From contig JAPOQV010000425.1 of NCBI GenBank assembly GCA_026710565.1, positions 1 through 7,870 of the forward strand: a stretch of DNA of 7,870 nt, given 5' to 3'. This document shows, in pieces, positions 1 to 5,259 of the stretch; within the stretch, counting starts at the first letter, position 1; each line of letters opens with the position of its first letter. This DNA is from Spirochaetaceae bacterium (GTDB taxonomy: Bacteria > Spirochaetota > Spirochaetia > SZUA-6 > Bin103). The position numbers and the translations under genes are program-made. A model generated the notes under the pieces. That model saw only the letters and a program-made list of their open reading frames with translations. It had not been told where the DNA came from and made no database searches.

Positions 1-720
1 ACCGCGCGCCCCCCACGCGCCCGCGCGGGGGCGCTCGCGGGCCACGGCCGGGCTGGCGCCCACACCCCCCCGCCCGCGGACCGCCGCCACGACCGCCGCG
101 GCCACCGCCAGCGCGGCCACGCCGGCCGGCGCCGGCCGCCACCAGCGCAGCGGCGCCCGGATCGGATCGCCTACCTCACGCAACTCCGGGAGGTCCTCCT
201 CGGCAGCCGGCGACTCCCCTGCAGGCGGCGCGCCGGCATCGCCAAGTACGGAACTCACCTGCACGGTCAGCGCGCCGGTCGACAGGCCGGCGGGCTCCCC
301 GCCGGGCGCCAGCCAGCCGACGGCCAGCTCAGGGATCGGATAGTCGCCGGCCAGGAAGGGCTCGAGCCGGAAGCGGCGCAGGTGCCGGGTGCGGCCGTCG
401 TCGGCGAGGGCCGGCGGCTCGGTACCGGGCACGACCTGAAACCCGCTGTCGGCGAACTGCTCCGGGTCCGGCAACCGCACCATCACCCCTTCGGGAGCGT
501 CCACCTCGACCTCGACCCGGACGACCTGCGCCGTGGTGATCCGCAGCCGATCCACGCGCAGGCGCACGGCGACCGGATCCTCGCCGTAGGCATGGTCGAC
601 CTCCCACGCCGGGGCGGCGCCCTCCGCCGGGCCCGTCGTGCAGCCGGTGATCAGCGCGGCCGCGATGGCGGTCATGAGCGCACCCGCCCCGATCGCCGCG
701 GTCCGCCCCTTCAGGCCCAG
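1..720 (-). CDS. BatD-like membrane-anchored lipoprotein (3' end beyond window)
   Basis: Open for 240 codons to the left edge with no stop. Numbered from CTG at 720: residues 1-27 form a lipoprotein signal peptide (Lys4 and Arg6, then an Ala/Ile/Leu core, lipobox ITGC with Cys27). Residues about 38-160 form a beta-rich extracytoplasmic domain with BatD-type sequence, notably RFRLEPFLAGDYPIPEL (116-131) and LTVQVSSVLG (151-160). A Pro/Ala/Glu-rich linker follows, then LPELREVGDPIR (177-188), which resembles the conserved segment before the membrane helix in BatD proteins. Residues about 197-214 are an Ala/Val transmembrane helix, followed by an Arg-rich cytoplasmic part. The gene overlaps the end of the DUF58 gene and probably works with MoxR and DUF58 at the membrane. 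The first ATG (675) would give only MTAIAAALITGC, too short and uncharged for a normal signal peptide, so I placed the start at CTG 720 behind AGGAGG. Family assignment is by motif recall; the start is uncertain. Confidence 0.72.
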   Translation of the reverse strand, partial: MGLKGRTAAIGAGALMTAIAAALITGCTTGPAEGAAPAWEVDHAYGEDPVAVRLRVDRLRITTAQVVRVEVEVDAPEGVMVRLPDPEQFADSGFQVVPGTEPPALADDGRTRHLRRFRLEPFLAGDYPIPELAVGWLAPGGEPAGLSTGALTVQVSSVLGDAGAPPAGESPAAEEDLPELREVGDPIRAPLRWWRPAPAGVAALAVAAAVVAAVRGRGGVGASPAVARERPRAGAWGARG

Positions 721-1712
721 GCTGCCCTCCTCTCCCGCATCCGGAAGAAGCGCCCCAGCCGATCGACCCAGCTCGCGTCGGTCCGGATCGGGATCTCGTC
801 GATGCCGAGCTCGCGGAGCTGACGGCTGAGCGCTTCGCGCCGCCCGCGCGAGCGGCGCTCGTAGTCGCGGCGCACGCGCCGGCTGCCGGTGTCCAACAAC
901 GTCAGCCGCCCCGATTCGGCGTCCTCCAGCTCGACCATGCCTGCCGGCGGCATCTCGGCTTCGCGCGGATCGAAGATGGAAGCGGCGATCAGGTCGTGGC
1001 GGCGGGCGGCCATGCGCAGATCCGTGGTCGACGGGATCGGCGCGGAGGTCTCGGCCTCGCGGCTCCCGGCCGGCCCGCCTGCCAGCCGTGACCACCACGG
1101 AGGGGCGTCATCCGTCCCGCCTCCGCACAGGAAGTCCGAGATCAGGAAGACCGTCGCCCGCCGGCGCAGCACCAGGTTCAGGTAGCGCATCGCGCCGGCC
1201 AGATCGGTGCCGGTGCCGGCCGGCTGGATCGACAGGATCTCGCGCACGATGCGCAGCACGTGCGTGATCCCCTTCTTGGCAGGCACGAACAGCTCGATGC
1301 GGTCGCTGAAGGCCAGCAGCCCGACGCGGTCGTTCTGGCGGGCGGCGGCGAAGGAGACCACCGCGGCGAGCTCGGCCGCCACCTCGGTCTTGGCCGCGCC
1401 GGCGGAGCCGAAGCGGCCGGAGGCGGACACGTCGACCACGAAGAAGACGGTCAGCTCCCGCTCCTCCACGAACCGCTTCACGTGCGGCCGGCCGGTGCGG
1501 GCGGTGACGTTCCAGTCGATCGAGCCCACGTCGTCGCCCGGCTGGTACTCGCGCACCTCGTCGAACTCCATCCCCTGGCCGCGGAACACGCTGCGGTACT
1601 CGCCGGCGAAGGCGGTGGTCACCGTGCGCCTCGTGCGGAGCTGGATGTAGCGGATCTTGCGGATGAGCTCGGGGGAGATCATGTCCTTGGAGGGCATGTC
1701 GTTGGAGATCAT
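711..1712 (-). CDS. DUF58 family protein (MoxR partner, vWA-like fold)
   Basis: DUF58 proteins are encoded beside MoxR ATPases and are thought to be clients or adaptors in envelope or metalloenzyme maturation; the biochemical role is poorly known. The 333-residue product has the family signature EFDEVREYQPGDDVGSIDWN (49-68), followed by an FVEERE segment (81-86). A MIDAS-like set follows: DVSAS (94-98), GTGTDL (166-171) and ISDF (191-194). A variable insert at about 198-232 (Pro/Ser/Gly-rich) follows the last of these. The C-terminus is basic (residues 278-331 contain many Arg). No transmembrane helix is evident, so it is probably cytoplasmic. It starts 11 bases after the moxR stop. Three in-frame ATGs (1712, 1697, 1682) lie in a 15-bp tandem repeat. 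Homologues usually begin close to the segment SPELIRKIRYIQ, so ATG 1682 (323 residues) may be the real start. The longest form is given here. Confidence 0.9.
   Translation of the reverse strand: MISNDMPSKDMISPELIRKIRYIQLRTRRTVTTAFAGEYRSVFRGQGMEFDEVREYQPGDDVGSIDWNVTARTGRPHVKRFVEERELTVFFVVDVSASGRFGSAGAAKTEVAAELAAVVSFAAARQNDRVGLLAFSDRIELFVPAKKGITHVLRIVREILSIQPAGTGTDLAGAMRYLNLVLRRRATVFLISDFLCGGGTDDAPPWWSRLAGGPAGSREAETSAPIPSTTDLRMAARRHDLIAASIFDPREAEMPPAGMVELEDAESGRLTLLDTGSRRVRRDYERRSRGRREALSRQLRELGIDEIPIRTDASWVDRLGRFFRMRERRAAWA
725..735 (-). promoter_or_regulatory. Strong Shine-Dalgarno site for the BatD-like gene
   Basis: On the minus strand GGGAGAGGAGG lies inside the last codons of the DUF58 gene. 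The AGGAGG core (731-726) is five bases from CTG at 720 and eleven from a second in-frame CTG at 714. It is about 50 bases from the first ATG at 675, too far to serve that start. It is the main evidence for a non-ATG start. Confidence 0.5.
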
Positions 1713-1726
1713 GTCCTTGGAGATCA
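1674..1726 (-). repeat. 15-bp tandem repeat across the moxR/DUF58 junction
   Basis: On the minus strand three 15-base units follow one another: ATCTCCAAGGACATG (1724-1710), ATCTCCAACGACATG (1709-1695) and CCCTCCAAGGACATG (1694-1680). A partial unit ATCTCC (1679-1674) follows. The preceding TG of the moxR stop region also fits the unit. The array begins at the moxR stop codon and, read in the DUF58 frame, gives iterated pentapeptides (MISND, MPSKD, MISPE). Each unit ends in ATG and carries AAGG or AACG just before it, so the repeat multiplies the possible start codons. Confidence 0.9.
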
Positions 1727-2722
1727 GGGCACCGGGAGCGAGTCGAGGATGAGGGCGATCAGGTCGTCGGAAGTGCGCTCCTCGGCCTCCGCCTCGTAGG
1801 TGGCGATCACCCGGTGGCGCAGCACGTCGGGCGCCATGGTCTTGACGTCCTGAGGCGTGACGAAGCCGCGGCCTTGCAGCAGCGCGTAGGCGCGCGCCGC
1901 CAGTGTCAGGTAGATCGTGGCGCGCGGGGATGCGCCGTACTCGACCAGGTTGCCGATGTCGAGCCCGTCAATCCTGAGGTCAAGGGCGGCGGGCTCGCGC
2001 GTCGCGCGGACCAGGTCGACGACGTACTCCTCCACCTTCTCGTCGAGGTAGATGGAGTCCGCCAGCGCTCGCAGCCGCGCGAGGTCGGCCGGCTCCAGGA
2101 TGCCGGAGACCGGCTGCGGCGGCTCGGTGCGGGCCACGCGACGCACGATGGCCAGCTCTTCGTCACGCTCGGGGTAGCCGACCACGACCTTGAGCATGAA
2201 GCGGTCGACCTGCGCCTCCGGCAGCGGGTAGGTGCCTTCCTGCTCGATCGGATTCTGCGTGGCCAGCACCATGAACGGGTCGTCGAGCGGATGGGTGGCG
2301 TCGCCGATCGTCACCTGACGCTCCTGCATCGCCTCCAGCAGCGCGCTCTGCACCTTGGCGGGGGCGCGGTTGATCTCGTCGGCCAGCACGATGTTGGCGA
2401 AGATCGGCCCCTTCTTGGTCGTGAACTCACCCGACCCGGGGTGGTAGACGAGGGTGCCGATCAGGTCGGCCGGAAGCAGGTCCGGAGTGAACTGGATGCG
2501 GCGGAAGCTCGAACGGATCGCCTGCGCCAGGGTGGTGACCGCCAGCGTCTTGGCCAGGCCGGGGACGCCTTCGATCAGCAGGTGGGCGGTGGGAATGAGC
2601 CCGATCAGCACCCGGCCGAGCAGCCGGTCCTGGCCGATGATCTGCTTGCGCAGCTCGCTGCGTACCTGCGCGAGGGTGCTTCCCTCGCGCTCCACCTCGG
2701 CCGTTATCTCGCGAATGTCCAC
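1724..2722 (-). CDS. moxR: MoxR family AAA+ ATPase
   Basis: A 332-residue cytoplasmic AAA+ ATPase, normal MoxR length. These ATPases act as chaperones that remodel or activate partner proteins, usually with DUF58/vWA proteins encoded next to them. All nucleotide-site motifs are present: Walker A GVPGLAKT (52-59, Lys58), Walker B VLADEINRAP (112-121, Asp115/Glu116), sensor 1 ATQNP (154-158, Asn157), arginine-finger region VDRF (172-175) and sensor 2 SPRA (265-268, Arg267). The C-terminal lid follows to residue 332. The start is GTG at 2722, preceded by GGAGGAAGG about eight bases away. The gene begins 21 bases after the amidohydrolase stop and ends 11 bases before the longest DUF58 start, so it reads as the first gene of the MoxR/DUF58/BatD module within a longer leftward run. 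No missing key residue was seen. Confidence 0.95.
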   Translation of the reverse strand: MDIREITAEVEREGSTLAQVRSELRKQIIGQDRLLGRVLIGLIPTAHLLIEGVPGLAKTLAVTTLAQAIRSSFRRIQFTPDLLPADLIGTLVYHPGSGEFTTKKGPIFANIVLADEINRAPAKVQSALLEAMQERQVTIGDATHPLDDPFMVLATQNPIEQEGTYPLPEAQVDRFMLKVVVGYPERDEELAIVRRVARTEPPQPVSGILEPADLARLRALADSIYLDEKVEEYVVDLVRATREPAALDLRIDGLDIGNLVEYGASPRATIYLTLAARAYALLQGRGFVTPQDVKTMAPDVLRHRVIATYEAEAEERTSDDLIALILDSLPVP

Positions 2723-2734
2723 GTCAGGTGCCTT

Positions 2735-2761
2735 CCTCCATGTTCAGGCCTCCATGTTCAG
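2735..2761 (-). repeat. 13-bp tandem duplication carrying the moxR ribosome binding site
   Basis: On the plus strand CCTCCATGTTCAG occurs at 2735-2747 and again at 2749-2761, with one base between. On the minus strand the upstream copy encodes the end of the amidohydrolase (Asn-Met-Glu before Ala and stop). The downstream copy repeats AACATGGAGG after the stop and supplies the purine-rich GGAGGAAGG ahead of the moxR GTG. A short local duplication may thus have created or strengthened the moxR ribosome binding site. Confidence 0.85.
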
Positions 2762-3826
2762 CAGCCGCGCCAGGTTGCCGCCGTAGAACAGGTCCAGGTC
2801 GGCGGCGGTCATGAACCCGGCGTGCCGCAGCACGTAGTCCATCGACTGGCGGTACGTGCACGAGCGCAGCGTGGCGGGCATGTCCGAGCCCCAGATCAGC
2901 TTGTCGGGCCCCAGCTCCCGATGCAGCCGCTCCATGATCGGCATGGCCCACGCGTACGGGTACTCGGTGTCGGGCGCCATGAGATGCAGCATCACCTCCA
3001 GGTGCACGTTGGGATGGCGGCAGCAGGCCAGGACCTCGTCCGGGATCACGAACCGCTCCGCGCGCGGGCGGAGGACGATCGACTCGATGCCATGGGTGTA
3101 GACGCACGCTATCTCCGGGTGGGCCTGCGCCCAGCGGTCCAGGCGGCGGACCTGCTCCAGGTAGGTGCCCAGGCGGTCGCGCTGCGAGGTGTACAGATAC
3201 CAGAACACCGGCACGCCGCGCTCGGTTACCAGCGCCCACACCGGCTCGAAGCAGGGGTCGTCGAAGGCGCGCCGGAATCCGAGCTTGGCAAACGCCTCCA
3301 CGCAGAAGTAGAGCCCGACGCAGCCGCCGTCGAGCTGGCGGCGCAGGCGCGCCGCCTCGCCCGCCAGGTCGTCGCTCCACTCGTCGATCTGCGCCAGCGG
3401 CAGCAGACGCGGAAAGCGCCGCCGCACGTCCGGCAGGTAGTCGTCCAGGCGGCCGTAGAGGTGGTCGTGCTGGATCACGGCCCGGTCCACGCCGGCATAG
3501 TCCATCTGCGCGATCAGGGCCTCCGGCGTCGCCGCAAGCTCGTCCAGCGACGGCGGGTACCACGGCAGGTAGTACTCCTGTCCGCCCACGCGGAACTGCA
3601 GGCGGCCGTGGCGGCCGATGCGGACTTCGGCCTCCGGCATGTCGTCCAGCGCGTCCCCCTCCGGCGCGATCGGCGATCCGGAGAGGCGGGAGCCGTCGGT
3701 CGCACGCCGGAAGCCCTGCGGGTGGTACTGCACGTGGTGCTGCAGGAAGCGAAGCTGCAGCTCGGCCAGCTCCGGCGGAGCGGAGCCGATGCGCGGAAAG
3801 ACGTGTGCGTGGCCGTCGATGATCAT
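2744..3826 (-). CDS. Amidohydrolase family 2 (Amidohydro_2) TIM-barrel hydrolase/decarboxylase
   Basis: A 360-residue cytoplasmic protein of the ACMSD-like amidohydrolase family, whose members hydrolyse or decarboxylate small ring compounds or lactones. It opens with the metal motif DGHAH (His6, His8 on strand 1). A strand-6 histidine is present in CVYTHGIES (His245) and the strand-8 aspartate in WGSDMP (Asp315). The family's typical end GGNLARLL (349-356) follows. The usual strand-5 metal histidine is not evident: the likely strand reads GVPVFWYLYTS (204-214). The metal site may therefore be altered. The ATG at 3826 has only a weak AGG ahead of it and overlaps, by ATGA, the stop of a possible 12-codon leader. 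The SDR gene lies 80 bases upstream and moxR 21 bases downstream. The substrate cannot be read from sequence; a lactone or aromatic-ring intermediate is a guess from the neighbours. Confidence 0.85.
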   Translation of the reverse strand: MIIDGHAHVFPRIGSAPPELAELQLRFLQHHVQYHPQGFRRATDGSRLSGSPIAPEGDALDDMPEAEVRIGRHGRLQFRVGGQEYYLPWYPPSLDELAATPEALIAQMDYAGVDRAVIQHDHLYGRLDDYLPDVRRRFPRLLPLAQIDEWSDDLAGEAARLRRQLDGGCVGLYFCVEAFAKLGFRRAFDDPCFEPVWALVTERGVPVFWYLYTSQRDRLGTYLEQVRRLDRWAQAHPEIACVYTHGIESIVLRPRAERFVIPDEVLACCRHPNVHLEVMLHLMAPDTEYPYAWAMPIMERLHRELGPDKLIWGSDMPATLRSCTYRQSMDYVLRHAGFMTAADLDLFYGGNLARLLNMEA

Positions 3827-3861
3827 GCGTGCCTGCCGCCCCGTGAACGTAGCAACTCCAT
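3823..3861 (-). CDS. Possible 12-residue leader peptide upstream of the amidohydrolase
   Basis: ATG at 3861 opens a 13-codon frame encoding MELLRSRGGRHA, ending in TGA at 3825-3823. The stop overlaps the amidohydrolase ATG as ATGA, the arrangement used for translational coupling. The ribosome binding site AGGAG is seven bases ahead of this ATG and is much better than anything directly ahead of the amidohydrolase start. TTG, CTA, CGT and TCA codons occur near its start, unusual in a window dominated by G/C-ending codons. It could be a coupling or attenuation leader, or simply a chance frame; no homology is known to me. Confidence 0.4.
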   Translation of the reverse strand: MELLRSRGGRHA

Positions 3862-3868
3862 GTGCCGG

Positions 3869-3873
3869 CTCCT
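3869..3873 (-). promoter_or_regulatory. Shine-Dalgarno AGGAG ahead of the possible leader ORF
   Basis: AGGAG on the minus strand lies seven bases upstream of the leader ATG (3861) and more than 40 bases upstream of the amidohydrolase ATG. The spacing fits translation starting at the leader rather than directly at the amidohydrolase. Confidence 0.45.
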
Positions 3874-3883
3874 ATACGGTGAT

Positions 3884-3899
3884 GTTACAGGTTCGTAAC
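3884..3899. repeat. Inverted repeat GTTAC-N6-GTAAC between SDR and amidohydrolase
   Basis: GTTACAGGTTCGTAAC is a perfect 5-bp inverted repeat with a 6-bp centre, in an AT-richer patch directly after the SDR stop. It is too short and GC-poor for a convincing intrinsic terminator and no T-tract follows on the minus strand. An operator half-site pair just upstream of the amidohydrolase leader is an alternative. Chance cannot be excluded. Confidence 0.35.
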
Positions 3900-3906
3900 G
3901 GTCCGT

Positions 3907-4653
3907 TTAGCTGGTACGTCCTCCGGAGACCAGCACCACCTCGCCCGTGATGTAGCTGGACACCAGCAGCCCGAAGATGGCGTCGGCCACGTCCTGGGGC
4001 TGCGCGACGCGGCCCATGGGGATCTGGCCGGCGATGGACTGGATCGTCTCCGGACTGAAGTCCTTGATCCAGCGGGTCTCGACCAGCCCCGGCGCGACCG
4101 CGTTCACCTGGATGTCCGGCGCATGGCTGGCTGCCAGGCCGCGCGTCAGCGCGATCGCCGCCGCCTTGCTGGAGCCGTACACCAGCGAGCTGCCCGTCCC
4201 GGTGAACCCGGCCAGGGAGGCGACCGTGACGATGTGGCCGCCGCCGGCACGGCGCATGTGGCGGATCGCCGCGCGGCAGCACCAGAACACCCCGTTCACG
4301 TTGATCGCGTAGATCCGCTGGAAGTCGTCCGGCGTGATGGCGTCCATGTCGGCCAGCGGCACCGGCCGCGTGGTGCCGGCGCTGTTGATCAGGAAGTCCA
4401 GCCCGCCCAGCTCGCGAACCACGGAGTCGACCATGTCCGTCACCGCCGCGTCGTCGGCCACGTCCGCCTGGCACGCCATGGCGCGCACGCCACGCGCCTG
4501 CGCGTCGGCAGCCGTGCGCTCCGCGTCCTCACGCGAGCGCGAATAGTTGACCGCGACCGCTGCACCCTCTCCGGCCAGCATCAGCGACGTCGCCCGGCCG
4601 ATGCCGGTGCCGCCGCCGGTGACCAGCGCCACCTTGCCCTCGAATCGTCCCAT
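3907..4653 (-). CDS. SDR family NAD(P)-dependent oxidoreductase (FabG-like)
   Basis: A classical 248-residue short-chain dehydrogenase. The cofactor motif TGGGTGIG is at 12-19, NSAG at 90-93, the catalytic Asn118 in AINVN, Ser146 in VASLAG, and Tyr159/Lys163 in YGSSK. The segment after strand 2 (NYSRSR, 36-41) contains basic residues, which usually indicates a preference for NADPH. The C-terminal part (PGLVETRW, then MGRVAQPQDVADAI, ending LVSGG) is typical of FabG-like 3-oxoacyl or sugar/alcohol dehydrogenases. The start is ATG 4653, with GGGGAGG four bases upstream. The frame extends further upstream but with no SDR-like sequence. It is divergent from the GNAT gene and 80 bases ahead of the amidohydrolase, so it may oxidise or reduce a metabolite shared with either. 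The exact substrate is unknown. Confidence 0.93.
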   Translation of the reverse strand: MGRFEGKVALVTGGGTGIGRATSLMLAGEGAAVAVNYSRSREDAERTAADAQARGVRAMACQADVADDAAVTDMVDSVVRELGGLDFLINSAGTTRPVPLADMDAITPDDFQRIYAINVNGVFWCCRAAIRHMRRAGGGHIVTVASLAGFTGTGSSLVYGSSKAAAIALTRGLAASHAPDIQVNAVAPGLVETRWIKDFSPETIQSIAGQIPMGRVAQPQDVADAIFGLLVSSYITGEVVLVSGGRTS

Positions 4654-4678
4654 CGTTCCTCCCCCGCGCAGGTCACGG

Positions 4679-4708
4679 AGTCTGGCGGATCCGCCGCGCC
4701 AGCGGCAA
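4679..4708 (-). promoter_or_regulatory. Weak candidate promoter for the SDR gene
   Basis: On the minus strand TTGCCG (4708-4703) and CAGACT (4684-4679) are separated by 18 bases, upstream of the SDR ribosome binding site. The -10 lacks the leading T, so this is only a candidate. The palindrome described separately lies in its spacer, a normal place for a repressor to bind. Confidence 0.2.
4682..4702. repeat. Nested palindromes in the divergent SDR/GNAT spacer
   Basis: GGCGGATCCGCC (4684-4695) is a perfect 12-bp palindrome. Overlapping it, CTGGCG (4682-4687) and CGCCAG (4697-4702) form a second inverted repeat with a 9-bp centre. They lie in the 144-bp spacer between two divergent genes, where an operator is plausible. 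GC-rich DNA produces such palindromes by chance fairly often, so the regulatory role is inference. Confidence 0.4.
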
Positions 4709-4762
4709 GGTCCCACAGCCACCATGGAAGGCGGGACGGGCCTGGGGGCCTGGAGCGACGAC

Positions 4763-4791
4763 ATGACGGCGTTGCGGGTATCGCGTACGGT
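4763..4791 (+). promoter_or_regulatory. Candidate leaderless promoter of the GNAT operon
   Basis: ATGACG (4763-4768, four of six matches to TTGACA) is 17 bases from TACGGT (4786-4791, a TANNNT -10). The -10 is six bases from the ATG at 4798, so transcription would start at or next to the start codon. There is no Shine-Dalgarno sequence ahead of the ATG, which fits a leaderless mRNA. Confidence 0.55.
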
Positions 4792-4797
4792 GCGGCC

Positions 4798-5259
4798 ATG
4801 CCCGACCTCCGCATCCGCGAGCTGCAAGCCGGCGACCTGCGCAACGGCTTCTTCGAGACGCTGAACGCCCTCCGACCCACCGGCGATGCCGATCCGGGCG
4901 CGGCCGCCGCCATCTTCGCGCAGGTGCGCAGGAACCCCGACACGGTCGTTGCGGTCGCCGAGCTGGACGGCCGCATCGTCGGCACCGGCACGCTGTACCT
5001 GCTGCGCAAGTTCCTGTACGGAGGCAGCACCGCCGCCCACATCGAGGACGTGGCGGTCGCCGCGGACCGGCAGCGGGCGGGCGTGGGGCGGGCGGTGATC
5101 GAGTCCCTGCTCGCAGGCGCGCAGAAGGCCGGCTGCTACAAGACCGTGCTGTACTGCGAGGACGATGTCCTGCCGTTCTACCGCACGCTCGGCTTCCGGC
5201 ACGCGACGAACGGCATGCGCTTCGACCACGCGCCGCCGCCGGCACGGGGAGCGTCATGA
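4798..5259 (+). CDS. GNAT acetyltransferase resembling glucosamine-6-phosphate N-acetyltransferase (GNA1 type)
   Basis: A 153-residue single-domain GNAT enzyme that should use acetyl-CoA. The acetyl-CoA loop is QRAGVGRA (92-99), and FYRTLGF (127-133) has the conserved C-terminal tyrosine Tyr128. Beyond the general fold, several segments match the eukaryotic GNA1 type: HIEDVAV (81-87, GNA1 reads HIEDIAV), GCYK (112-115) and PFYRTLGF (GNA1 has KFYEKCGF). GNA1 acetylates the amine of glucosamine-6-phosphate, and its length of about 150-160 residues also agrees. Most bacteria use GlmU instead, so an amino-sugar substrate here is suggestive but unproven; other GNATs share parts of these motifs. 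The stop overlaps the next gene as ATGA, implying translational coupling to the dehydratase. The start is the ATG at 4798, six bases after a TANNNT box. The frame continues upstream but that part has no family similarity. Confidence 0.85.
   Translation: MPDLRIRELQAGDLRNGFFETLNALRPTGDADPGAAAAIFAQVRRNPDTVVAVAELDGRIVGTGTLYLLRKFLYGGSTAAHIEDVAVAADRQRAGVGRAVIESLLAGAQKAGCYKTVLYCEDDVLPFYRTLGFRHATNGMRFDHAPPPARGAS

Noticed and set aside
2454..2786. Short plus-strand frames inside moxR and at other places in the left half
   Set aside because: They are antisense to well-supported genes, without ribosome binding sites or recognisable domains.
1814..3898. A 694-codon plus-strand open frame opposite moxR and the amidohydrolase
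   Set aside because: Its translation is rich in Arg, Gln, Val, Leu and His with no recognisable domain, while the minus strand carries two clear enzymes. Long antisense frames are expected in GC-rich coding DNA.
3880..3906. Intrinsic terminator after the SDR gene
   Set aside because: The only inverted repeat has five-base arms with mixed composition and no T-tract on the minus strand, so it does not look like a terminator.
4724..4864. A possible small gene starting at ATG 4724 in the divergent spacer
   Set aside because: It has no clear ribosome binding site, runs out of frame into the GNAT gene and covers the candidate promoter. No coding signal was recognised.
3907..5229. A 440-residue version of the SDR with a long N-terminal extension
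   Set aside because: The extension lies antisense to the GNAT gene and has no domain. The Rossmann motif starts 12 residues after ATG 4653, which has a strong ribosome binding site.
4123..5259. A 378-residue fusion form of the GNAT protein starting inside the SDR gene
   Set aside because: The first 225 codons are antisense to the SDR and look like shadow sequence. The GNAT fold begins at ATG 4798, where a -10 box is also correctly placed.
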